Below, in pieces: positions 1 to 4,832 of a stretch of 6,651 nt of DNA. Each line of letters opens with the position of its first letter. Position 1 is the stretch's first letter. The notes below the pieces were generated by a model. That model saw nothing but the letters and a program-made list of their open reading frames with translations. It ran no database searches and was not told where the DNA came from. The position numbers and the translations under genes are program-made. The stretch spans positions 1 through 6,651 of the forward strand of contig JAJZQK010000189.1 in assembly GCA_021847625.1 (NCBI GenBank). Direction: 5' to 3'. Origin of the DNA: Chloroflexota bacterium (GTDB lineage Bacteria > Chloroflexota > FW602-bin22 > JAMCYS01).

Positions 1-10
1 CTACCTACTA

Positions 11-69
11 TCGTAGGGGCCGGCGGCTCTGCCGGCCCCGGGGCGGACGGCCTCTGTCCGCCCCTACGA
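11..69. repeat. Compound palindromic repeat with TCGTAGGGGC outer arms
   Basis: Outer arms TCGTAGGGGC (11-20) and GCCCCTACGA (60-69) are perfect 10-bp inverted repeats. Between and overlapping them lie two further perfect 9-bp hairpins: GGGGCCGGC (16-24) with GCCGGCCCC (31-39), loop of 6; and GGGGCGGAC (40-48) with GTCCGCCCC (56-64), loop of 7. Outer and inner pairings compete, so it can fold as a cruciform or as two side-by-side hairpins. It lies just past the 3' end of the LysR gene and could help end that transcript, but no T tract follows on either strand. It looks like a dispersed REP/MITE-type palindrome; a relative with an identical right arm is at 3009-3048. That it is multicopy in the genome is an inference. 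Confidence 0.8.
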
Positions 70-141
70 TTGTCTGTCATACCGTTTACCCCCTTTTCAG
101 GGAAATAGACCGAAAGAGGGCTTGGCCGGGGGCAATGGGCG

Positions 142-1047
142 TTACGTAGACGCGGCCAGCTCCTCGGGGTCGAGGCCCAGGATCTGGAGGAAGGCGGCGA
201 GGGCTCGGGAGACGTGCTTCTGCTTGTGCAGCACCACCCGCAGGTTACGCTCGACCCGCAGGCCCCTGATGGGCACCTCGGCGACGACGCCGGCTGCCAG
301 GGCCAGGGTGACCACGTGCCGGGAGACGATGCCCACGCCGAGCCCCGCCCGCACGGACTCGCGCACGGCCTCGGGGGTCCCCACCTGCAGCGTGGGCACG
401 ACCTCGACGCCCAGCGCGCTCAGGCGCTCGCGCACGATGCGGCCGCTGAGGGATTCGGGGTCGCGGGCAATGAAGCGCTCGCGGGCAAGGTCCTGGGCCT
501 CGACGACGCCCAGTTCGCTCCAGGGGTGGCCCTGGGGGACGATCAGCACGAGCTCGTCGGTGAGGAACGGCCGCGTCAGCAGGTCGGAGGCGACGATGGG
601 CGCCTCGATCATTCCCAGGTCCAGGGAGCCTTCCCGGATGCGCTCGGCGATGGCCGGTATGGGCAGGATCTCCAACACCAGCCTCACGCCGGGGTAGCGG
701 GCGGTGAAGGTGCCGAAGTGCCTGGGCACGATGTAGTTGCCGATAGTCTGGCTGGCCCCGACGACGAGCTGCCCGGCGGCGATGCCCTGGATCTCCGCCA
801 TCGCCCGCCGCGACTCCTCGACCAGGGAGAGGATGCGCACGGTGTATTGCAGGAATTCCGTTCCCGCGTCGGTGAGGACGACGCGCCAGCCCAAGCGGTC
901 GAACAGGCGCGCCCCGAGCTCGCGCTCCAAGGCGGCCACCTGCATGCTGACGGTAGGCTGGGCAAGGAAACGCACGGCGGCGGCCCGGCTGAAACTGCCG
1001 TGCTCGGCCACCGCGCGAAACGACTGCAACTGCTCGAGGTTCACCAC
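142..1047 (-). CDS. LysR-family transcriptional regulator
   Basis: A DNA-binding regulator of about 301 residues, the usual LysR length. Residues 1-60 are the winged helix-turn-helix: a start reading NLEQLQSF, then HGSFSRAA, AQPTVSMQVAALE (the recognition-helix Q-P-x-V-S pattern), and LGARLFDR. A linker helix follows, then the periplasmic-binding-protein-like effector domain from about residue 90, with GASQTIGNYIVP, a GSLDLGMIEAP strand and the GLGVGIVSRH segment near residue 240. The effector cannot be read from sequence; the fold and the neighbouring TauE genes make a CysB/CbbR-like small anion or sulfur metabolite a reasonable guess. Two GTG codons sit side by side at the start. The inner one (1044) gives the classic MNLEQL start and lies 6 nt from GGGAG (1055-1051), so it may be the true start; the outer one is given here. 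It is transcribed away from the first TauE gene, the usual arrangement of a LysR regulator and its target. Confidence 0.93.
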   Translation of the reverse strand: MVNLEQLQSFRAVAEHGSFSRAAAVRFLAQPTVSMQVAALERELGARLFDRLGWRVVLTDAGTEFLQYTVRILSLVEESRRAMAEIQGIAAGQLVVGASQTIGNYIVPRHFGTFTARYPGVRLVLEILPIPAIAERIREGSLDLGMIEAPIVASDLLTRPFLTDELVLIVPQGHPWSELGVVEAQDLARERFIARDPESLSGRIVRERLSALGVEVVPTLQVGTPEAVRESVRAGLGVGIVSRHVVTLALAAGVVAEVPIRGLRVERNLRVVLHKQKHVSRALAAFLQILGLDPEELAAST

Positions 1048-1153
1048 CCGCTCCCGGCCGACGGCACCAGGGGCCCGCGGGACCTGCTCCCTCCCCCCGA
1101 CCGCGGGGCAGAAGCGCGGGTCCGCGAAGCCTCTATCACGCGGCCTGATGGAT

Positions 1154-1203
1154 TAGATAAAAAACATCTATTGGCATTATAGAGCAGGCCGTAGTATAGT
1201 TAC
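1154..1203. promoter_or_regulatory. Cluster of LysR-box-like dyads
   Basis: Three dyads share one geometry, two arms around 7 bp: TAGAT-N7-ATCTA (1154-1170), CTAT-N7-ATAG (1168-1182) and a weaker GTA-N7-TAC (1191-1203). The second fits the LysR-family T-N11-A rule (T1169, A1181) and has the same layout as the ATAC-N7-GTAT sites of BenM/CatM. Its centre is 22 bp, about two helical turns, from the third, as expected for paired recognition and activation half-sites. The cluster covers the -10 of the lysR promoter and the -35 of the opposite promoter, so autorepression is the easiest prediction. Binding itself is inferred. Confidence 0.45.
1171..1200 (+). promoter_or_regulatory. Candidate sigma-70-type promoter of the first TauE-DUF1634 unit
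   Basis: TTGGCA at 1171-1176 and TATAGT at 1195-1200 each match the sigma-70 consensus at 5 of 6 positions, with an 18-bp spacer. The start point would be near 1207, leaving a leader of about 440 nt before the TauE ATG at 1645. The -35 box lies inside a LysR-like dyad (1168-1182), which fits control by the divergent regulator. Confidence 0.5.
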
Positions 1204-1205
1204 AA
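1176..1205 (-). promoter_or_regulatory. Candidate promoter of the LysR gene
   Basis: On the minus strand a perfect TATAAT -10 box lies at 1181-1176, with TTGTAA (4 of 6 matches to TTGACA) at 1205-1200 and an 18-bp spacer. The predicted transcript would start near 1169 and reach the lysR GTG after about 120 nt. It overlaps almost completely with the plus-strand promoter at 1171-1200, so RNA polymerase could not occupy both at once. No transcript data are available; this is motif matching in the one AT-rich spot of the gap. Confidence 0.5.
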
Positions 1206-1300
1206 GCAGAGAGGCTTGAACTACGATTCAGCTTCGGCAAGAGGCCAAGGTAGCCCCATCCAACGGACCACCCCGGAACCCCCTGCCACACCGGATGAAC

Positions 1301-1347
1301 CGTACCGTAGCTTGCCTTGCCCACGGAGGCTTGGCACGTTTTTTGAA
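1301..1347 (+). promoter_or_regulatory. Conserved leader motif, copy 1 (candidate structured RNA)
   Basis: This stretch aligns without gaps to 3312-3358, upstream of the second TauE gene: 36 of 47 bases match, and 31 of 39 in the core 1309-1347. A stem GCCTT (1314-1318) with GAGGC (1326-1330) and a 7-nt loop is kept in both copies; its last pair is U-G here and U-A in copy 2. A weaker outer stem, CGTACC (1301-1306) with GGCACG (1333-1338), has one mismatch. A run of six T follows at 1339-1344, so the fold resembles an intrinsic terminator. CCTTGCCC (1315-1322) can instead pair with GGGCAAGG (1370-1377), which would break the stem. It does not match any riboswitch family I can recognise by eye. 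Confidence 0.4.
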
Positions 1348-1507
1348 TTAGTCCTAACGAGAGGAAGATGGGCAAGGGTTTCGGGTGCACGAAGCGAAAG
1401 CTCGGCTCCCGCGTGCGATGGGAGGCCACGCCTGCAATTCCGAGGCGGGGTATGCAGATCCCTCAATCGATCAATATAGGAGTGAATTGGAAGTGCTGAG
1501 AAGACCT

Positions 1508-1537
1508 CGGAGAGTTCTCCGCTCGCCGCGAGCGGAG
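1508..1537 (+). promoter_or_regulatory. Competing hairpins in the TauE copy 1 leader
   Basis: CTCCGCTCG (1517-1525) pairs perfectly with CGAGCGGAG (1529-1537) around a 3-nt loop, a very stable 9-bp stem that U-G and G-C pairs can extend. The same 5' strand can also pair with CGGAG (1508-1512) through a 4-nt loop, so two mutually exclusive hairpins share 1517-1521. No T run follows, so this is not an ordinary intrinsic terminator. A role as leader switch or RNA-stability element is inference. Confidence 0.4.
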
Positions 1538-1613
1538 GGCGACGGGTCGGGGGCGAACCCGGAGGATGCCGAGCCCCTGTTGTATAGGTTCGGGCAAGCG
1601 GATTCTCGATCCG

Positions 1614-1633
1614 TCTCCCGCCAGAGGGAGAGG
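1614..1633 (+). promoter_or_regulatory. Hairpin covering the ribosome binding site of TauE copy 1
   Basis: TCTCCC (1614-1619) pairs with GGGAGA (1626-1631) around a 6-nt loop. The 3' strand is part of GGGAGAGG (1626-1633), the only Shine-Dalgarno-like purine run before the ATG at 1645, ending 11 nt upstream of it. The hairpin would therefore limit ribosome access unless opened. Confidence 0.4.
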
Positions 1634-1644
1634 TTCGCTTAATC

Positions 1645-2490
1645 ATGGACCCAGTACAGTTCTTCATCGTTCTCGTTCTGGCCTCTGTGCTCGCAGGGGT
1701 CCTAGGCTCGTTATTGGGGCTGGGCGGCGGCATTATCGTGATCCCGGTACTCACCCTGCTGCTGGGCGTTGACATACGCTACGCCGTGGGAGCCAGCATC
1801 GTGTCGGTGATCGCCACATCCAACGGAGCCACGGTCTCCCACCTGAAGGGCGGCGTCGCCAACCTGCGGGCCGGGATGATGCTGGAGATGGCCACCGTCA
1901 CCGGTGCCGTCCTGGGCGCCCTCGCCGCCTCTCACATCGGCGAAAGCGCCCTCTACCTGATCTTTGCCGTGGTGCTCGCCTACTCCGCCATTGCCATGTA
2001 CCGGCGCCGCCACGCCGACGCGAATCCCAACGTGGAGGAAGATCGCTGGTCCACCCGGCTGCGCCTGGGCGGCCAATATCTGGATCACGCCAGCAACCGC
2101 GTGGTGCGCTACGGGGTAGTGGGGATACCCGTGGCGTTTGGGCTGATGCTTATGGCCGGCATTGTCTCCGGCCTGCTGGGCGTGGGCAGCGGCACGCTGA
2201 AGGTCCCCGCGATGGATCTGGCCATGAAGCTTCCCCTGAAGGTGTCTACCGCCACCAGCAACTTCATGATCGGCGTCACCGCGGCGGCGGGCGCCGCGGT
2301 CCATTTCACCCAGGGCGACGTGGCGCCTCTAATAGCGGCCCCGGTGGCCATCGGGGTTCTGGTGGGCGCCATGGGGGGCGCGCGGCTGCTGTCCCGTGTC
2401 CAGAGTCATTCCGTGAGATTGCTGTTCGTCCTGATCCTGGTCGTCATCTCGGTCCAGATGGCGGCAAAGGGACTGGGCGTCCAAGTATAG
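1645..2490 (+). CDS. TauE/SafE-family membrane permease, copy 1
   Basis: A 281-residue inner-membrane protein of the TauE/SafE (old DUF81) family, typical length, with about eight hydrophobic segments in two homologous halves. The N-half signature is GLGGGIIVIP (25-34) followed by GVDIRYAVGASIVSVIATS. The C-half signature is GLLGVGSGTLKVPAMD (176-191) followed by TATSNF (202-207). A hydrophilic loop lies around residues 120-150. Characterised relatives move sulfite, sulfoacetate or other anions; the substrate here is unknown. The ATG at 1645 is chosen because MDPV matches the start of copy 2 at 3387. A DUF1634-type gene follows after 19 nt, so the two are very likely cotranscribed. Copy 2 is 49% identical (138/281, gap-free, counted by hand). 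The second-half glycine motif reads G-S-G here and G-G-G in copy 2. Regulation by the divergent LysR protein and by leader structures is inferred. Confidence 0.92.
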   Translation: MDPVQFFIVLVLASVLAGVLGSLLGLGGGIIVIPVLTLLLGVDIRYAVGASIVSVIATSNGATVSHLKGGVANLRAGMMLEMATVTGAVLGALAASHIGESALYLIFAVVLAYSAIAMYRRRHADANPNVEEDRWSTRLRLGGQYLDHASNRVVRYGVVGIPVAFGLMLMAGIVSGLLGVGSGTLKVPAMDLAMKLPLKVSTATSNFMIGVTAAAGAAVHFTQGDVAPLIAAPVAIGVLVGAMGGARLLSRVQSHSVRLLFVLILVVISVQMAAKGLGVQV

Positions 2491-2509
2491 GAATCGGGAG
2501 GTCGTATCG

Positions 2510-2986
2510 TTGGCTCGCATAAGGAAGACAGACTCCCTTGGGGATAGCCTCTGGGGGAACGCTGCCGACAGGGGCAGCGCTCAAGAGCGCACGCGAACGG
2601 CCGCGGCGGAAGGATCGGACCGTGAGCGGGAGCACGGACTAGAAGACGTCGTGCGGCCCGTGCTGCGCTTCGGCGCGTTCGTGAGCACGGCCCTGATCCT
2701 GGCGGGAGTCCTCCTATTCGCCTTGAGTAAGGGCAGTACCCTGCATTCGGTCGTCGTGACCCAGTCTATCCCGAACGGTCTGGGCGGCCTACTCTCCGCG
2801 CTGGAGGCGGGCAACCCCGTGGCCGTCATCAGCCTCGGCCTTCTCATCTTGATCCTCACGCCGGTCTTCAGGGTGATCTCGACCGTCGTCTACTCCTTCC
2901 GCCGGCGGGACTGGATCTATCTGGGCATCACCAGCTACGTGCTGCTGGTACTGCTGATCGGCTTCGCCGTCGGCGCCGAGGCCTAG
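2510..2986 (+). CDS. DUF1634-type three-helix membrane protein, copy 1
   Basis: A 158-residue protein with a charged, probably cytoplasmic N-terminal tail of about 48 residues and three hydrophobic segments (about 55-72, 104-128 and 135-154). The pattern LRFG.FVS before helix 1, LTPVFRV (116-122) in helix 2, RRRD (131-134) and the final hydrophobic helix fits DUF1634, a small family of unknown function known beside TauE/SafE genes. The TTG start is supported by GGGAGG (2496-2501) with an 8-nt spacer; no better in-frame start lies nearer the helices, so the N-terminal tail seems genuine. It follows the TauE gene by 19 nt. A natural inference is an accessory subunit of the permease, but no reaction is known. 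The family call rests on pattern recognition by eye plus context. Confidence 0.8.
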   Translation: MARIRKTDSLGDSLWGNAADRGSAQERTRTAAAEGSDREREHGLEDVVRPVLRFGAFVSTALILAGVLLFALSKGSTLHSVVVTQSIPNGLGGLLSALEAGNPVAVISLGLLILILTPVFRVISTVVYSFRRRDWIYLGITSYVLLVLLIGFAVGAEA

Positions 2987-3008
2987 CGCCGTCACAGGTC
3001 GTTCCGGT

Positions 3009-3048
3009 GAGTCGTAGAGCCATGGTTTCGACCTTGCCCCTACGACTC
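3009..3048. repeat. Palindrome related to the 11-69 element
   Basis: GAGTCGTAG (3009-3017) and CTACGACTC (3040-3048) are perfect 9-bp arms around 22 nt. The decamer GCCCCTACGA at 3036-3045 is identical to the right arm at 60-69, and the left arm begins TCGTAG as at 11-16, so the two look like one palindrome family with different centres. Inside, GGT-TTCG-ACC (3024-3033) can form a small UUCG-capped hairpin. Placed 22 nt after the stop of the first DUF1634 gene, it may also act as an RNA-end hairpin, though no T run follows. Confidence 0.65.
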
Positions 3049-3118
3049 CCCTGACGTGCCCTATCCTCCTCCGTCCTACCAACCGCCCCAGAACCTCTTA
3101 TACCATAGCCAAGACCTA

Positions 3119-3248
3119 TAGCGGTGCCGGCCGTTCCGTAGTGGCGGCCCGTCCCCCTGGGCTGCGCCCAGGGACCAAGGTCTGGCCGCCACCCGGCCGG
3201 CAGACAAGGTCCCTGGGGCCGCGGGCCCGAGGGAGACGCCGGCCGCTA
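3119..3248. repeat. Large nested imperfect palindrome, about 130 bp
   Basis: Several inverted repeats nest in one block. TAGCGG (3119-3124) matches CCGCTA (3243-3248). TGCCGGCCG (3125-3133) matches CGGCCGGCA (3194-3202). GTGGCGGCC (3141-3149) matches GGCCGCCAC (3184-3192). CCCTGGGC (3155-3162) pairs with GCCCAGGG (3166-3173) around TGC. A second arm, TCCCTGGGGCC (3210-3220) with GGCCCGAGGGA (3224-3234), has one mismatch and a 3-nt loop. The whole can fold as a branched, cloverleaf-like structure. It contains no open frame of note. It resembles a small non-coding palindromic mobile element; mobility is inferred. Confidence 0.7.
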
Positions 3249-3311
3249 CGCCTGAGGCACGGACAAATAGGTCACTCTCGCTCGCAATAGGTATTACCTT
3301 ACCAGTTGAGT

Positions 3312-3358
3312 CGCACCCCAGCTTGCCTTACCCGGGAAGGCTTGGTATGCTTCTTGAA
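3312..3358 (+). promoter_or_regulatory. Conserved leader motif, copy 2 (candidate structured RNA)
   Basis: The counterpart of 1301-1347, here only 28 nt before the TTG start of the second TauE gene. The stem GCCTT (3325-3329) with AAGGC (3337-3341) has the same 5 pairs and 7-nt loop as copy 1, with the end pair changed from U-G to U-A. The outer stem 3312-3317 with 3344-3349 has one mismatch and one G-U pair. CTTGGTAT (3341-3348) can alternatively pair with GTGCCAAG (3365-3372), right beside the ribosome binding site, and this competes with both stems. A switch between the two folds could gate translation. With only two copies, simple leftover homology from duplication is an equally open explanation. 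Confidence 0.4.
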
Positions 3359-3373
3359 CAATCCGTGCCAAGG

Positions 3374-3379
3374 GGGAGG
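3374..3379 (+). promoter_or_regulatory. Shine-Dalgarno site fixing the TTG start of TauE copy 2
   Basis: GGGAGG lies 7 nt upstream of the TTG at 3387. This spacing, and the LDPV start that matches MDPV of copy 1, favour the TTG over any start further upstream in the same frame. Confidence 0.75.
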
Positions 3380-3386
3380 TGCGCAT

Positions 3387-4235
3387 TTGGATCCGGTAGC
3401 GTTCGTGCTGATCACGTTCGCGGGCTCGCTGCTCGCCGGGGGCCTGGGAGCGATGGTCGGCCTAGGCGGGGGTGTGATCTTGATACCCTTCCTAACGCTC
3501 GCCCTGGGCGTCGACATCCGCTTCGCGGTCGGCGCCGGCGTCATCTCGGTGCTCGCCACCTCCTCGGCCGGCGCCAGCACTTTCCTGCGGCTGGGCATCA
3601 CCAATCGGCGGCTGGCGCTGTTCCTGGCCATAGCGACGACCGCCGGCGCCCTCACGGGGGCGGTGACGGCCGGATTCGTCGCCGCCCCGGCGCTGTACGT
3701 CATCTTCGCCCTCGTCCTCGGCTACGTGGCCGTGACGATGTTCCTCCAGCGCAACACCGCCTACGTGCCGGCCCCCCGGGACCATCCCTGGGCCGGGCGT
3801 CTGCGCCTGGCGGGCTCCTATCCCGAGGCCAGGCAGGGCAGGGAGGTCCAGTACAGGGTGGCCGGTGTCCCGCCCGCCATGTTCCTGGTGTACCTAGGCG
3901 GATTGCTCTCCGGACTGCTGGGCATCGGCGGCGGGGCCTTCACGGTGCCGGTAATGGACCAGATAATGCGCTTGCCGCTGAAGGTATCGGCCGCCACCAG
4001 CAACTTCCTGCTCGGCGTCACGGCGACGACCGCGGCGGGGGTCTACTTCACGCGCGGCGACATCGTCCCCATCGTCACCGCCCCGGTGGCGCTCGGGGTC
4101 CTGGCGGGGGCGCTGCTCGGCGCCCGCCTCATGGTCCGCGCACGCACGGCGGTGGTCCGGCAGGTATTCATCGTCGTCCTCGCCGTGGTCGCCGTCCAGA
4201 TGGCCGCCAAGGGCATAGGCATATTCTTTGCGTAG
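3387..4235 (+). CDS. TauE/SafE-family membrane permease, copy 2
   Basis: A 282-residue polytopic inner-membrane protein, paralogous to the 1645-2490 product (49% identity, no gaps to residue 281). It keeps both family signatures: GLGGGVILIP (25-34) with GVDIRFAVGAGVISVLATS, and GLLGIGGGAFTVPVMD (176-191) with AATSNF (202-207). Conservation is highest in residues 1-60 and 181-240 (36/60 each), the two signature regions, and lowest in the central loop, as expected for two working transporters with the same core and changed periphery. The start is TTG; an upstream frame opening at 3306 would add 27 non-homologous residues encoded by the leader motif and is rejected. The DUF1634-like gene follows after 36 nt. 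Substrate unknown; sulfite or another sulfur-type anion is an inference from the family. It could be cotranscribed with unit 1 or have its own promoter. Confidence 0.92.
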   Translation: MDPVAFVLITFAGSLLAGGLGAMVGLGGGVILIPFLTLALGVDIRFAVGAGVISVLATSSAGASTFLRLGITNRRLALFLAIATTAGALTGAVTAGFVAAPALYVIFALVLGYVAVTMFLQRNTAYVPAPRDHPWAGRLRLAGSYPEARQGREVQYRVAGVPPAMFLVYLGGLLSGLLGIGGGAFTVPVMDQIMRLPLKVSAATSNFLLGVTATTAAGVYFTRGDIVPIVTAPVALGVLAGALLGARLMVRARTAVVRQVFIVVLAVVAVQMAAKGIGIFFA

Positions 4236-4271
4236 CACCGAAATAGACATAGAACGAGGAAGAGACACGCG

Positions 4272-4799
4272 ATGGCTCGATTCCATCATCGCCTAGAATC
4301 GCCGAGGGAAGCGCTGCTGGCCCAGTTGCACGGAGGACTGAGGGTCTTGGGTCTGGCGCACGGTTTGCTGCCGGTCGCCGCTTTCGCCGTGTCCGGCGAG
4401 GACGCGAAGGCCGCGACCCGCCGGGTGGACCTGCTCATCAGCCGGACCCTGCGCTACGGCATGTTCCTGAGCGCCATCCTGGTCGTGGTCGGCCTCGCCG
4501 CGCTCACCTTCGCCGAGCAGGAGGGTTCAGGGCAGGAGGCCCTATCCGCGGTGTACGCGGGCAACGCCGACAAGACGGGTTCCTTCAGCTCGCCAATCGC
4601 CGTCGCCCAGGCCGTCGTGCGGGGCGACCCCAACGCGGTCGTCACGCTCGGCCTGCTGGCGCTGATCGTCCTGCCCTTGGTGCCCGTTGTCATGTCGCTG
4701 ATCGCCTACGTACTGCGCCGCGACAAGGCGTTCGTCGCCGTTACAGTAGTCGTCATAGCCATCGCCGTCGCCAGCTTCCTCATCAACCTGTACATCTGA
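4272..4799 (+). CDS. DUF1634-like membrane protein, copy 2
   Basis: A 175-residue protein with an N-terminal tail of about 55 residues, then three hydrophobic segments (about 61-80, 122-146 and 152-174). LRYGMFLSA before helix 1, GDPNAVVTLGLL entering helix 2 and RRDKAFV before helix 3 line up with LRFGAFVST, GNPVAVISLGLL and RRRDWIY of the 2510-2986 product. The two are paralogues, though much more diverged than their TauE partners. The loop between helices 1 and 2 is about 10 residues longer. The T-P-x-x-R motif in helix 2 of copy 1 is L-P-L-V-P here, losing the arginine. The ATG is preceded by AGGAAG (4258-4263) at a normal distance. The N-terminal tail (residues 21-40) is mildly hydrophobic. 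It is likely the partner of the upstream TauE protein; function unknown. Confidence 0.75.
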   Translation: MARFHHRLESPREALLAQLHGGLRVLGLAHGLLPVAAFAVSGEDAKAATRRVDLLISRTLRYGMFLSAILVVVGLAALTFAEQEGSGQEALSAVYAGNADKTGSFSSPIAVAQAVVRGDPNAVVTLGLLALIVLPLVPVVMSLIAYVLRRDKAFVAVTVVVIAIAVASFLINLYI

Positions 4800-4832
4800 G
4801 AGCGGGAGGAGCGCCGGACCGCCCCGCTCTCA
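4797..4832. terminator. Hairpin between convergent operons (possible bidirectional terminator)
   Basis: TGAGAGCGGG (4797-4806) and CCCGCTCTCA (4823-4832) form a perfect 10-bp stem around 16 nt. The left arm begins with the TGA stop of the second DUF1634 gene. It lies between two operons that face each other, where a shared transcript end is expected. No T run follows on either strand, so classical intrinsic termination is doubtful; it may act with Rho or protect RNA ends. Confidence 0.5.

Larger units (their letters stand above)
1048..1644. other. Long intergenic regulatory region between the LysR gene and TauE copy 1
   Basis: This 597-nt gap has no convincing gene. It holds the GC-rich lysR 5' leader (1048-1150), an AT-rich promoter core (1151-1206), a motif shared with the leader of the second TauE gene (1301-1347), and several hairpins before the TauE start. 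Two small open frames are present: 1368-1499 (43 codons, ATG) and 1385-1642 (85 codons, GTG, ending 2 nt before the TauE ATG). Neither shows a recognisable domain. If the plus-strand promoter is right, the TauE copy 1 mRNA carries a leader of about 440 nt. Confidence 0.7.
2987..3386. other. Intergenic stretch between the two TauE-DUF1634 units
   Basis: About 400 nt without a convincing gene. It contains a hairpin with GAGTCGTAG arms (3009-3048), a large nested palindrome (3119-3248) and the second leader motif (3312-3358). I see no strong sigma-70 promoter; TATTAC at 3292-3297 is a weak -10 candidate with no matching -35. No terminator with a T run follows the first DUF1634 gene, so read-through into the second unit is possible. 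Confidence 0.6.

Noticed and set aside
214..1182. Plus-strand open frame of 322 codons, longer than the LysR gene it covers
   Set aside because: It is an antisense shadow in GC-rich DNA: its product is rich in Gly, His, Asp and Gln with no domain, while the opposite strand encodes a clear full-length LysR protein. The frame at 122-697 is rejected for the same reason.
1301..1347. Known sulfur-related riboswitch (for example SAM type) in the TauE leader
   Set aside because: None of the conserved core sequences of SAM, TPP or cobalamin riboswitches can be seen; only the motif shared with the second leader is present.
1368..1499. 43-codon frame from ATG at 1368 with GAGGAAG before it
   Set aside because: The purine run lies directly against the ATG, the basic product matches nothing I know, and it overlaps the 85-codon frame; not enough for a gene call.
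1566..1772. 68-codon frame starting right after GGAGG and overlapping the TauE copy 1 start
   Set aside because: The ribosome binding site touches the ATG with no spacer, the product has no recognisable features, and it runs into TauE in another frame.
3119..3248. tRNA or CRISPR repeat reading of the cloverleaf-like palindrome
   Set aside because: There is no GGTTCRA T-loop, anticodon arm or CCA-type acceptor of tRNA length, and no regularly spaced direct repeats.
3306..3386. Upstream extension of TauE copy 2 beginning at a TTG at 3306
   Set aside because: The added 27 residues have no counterpart in copy 1, overlap the leader motif, and have no suitable ribosome binding site; GGGAGG sits exactly before the TTG at 3387.
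3323..4246. Overlapping plus-strand frame of 307 codons across TauE copy 2
   Set aside because: The product is Arg/Gly/Pro-rich and without membrane segments; the TauE frame at the same place is clearly the real one.
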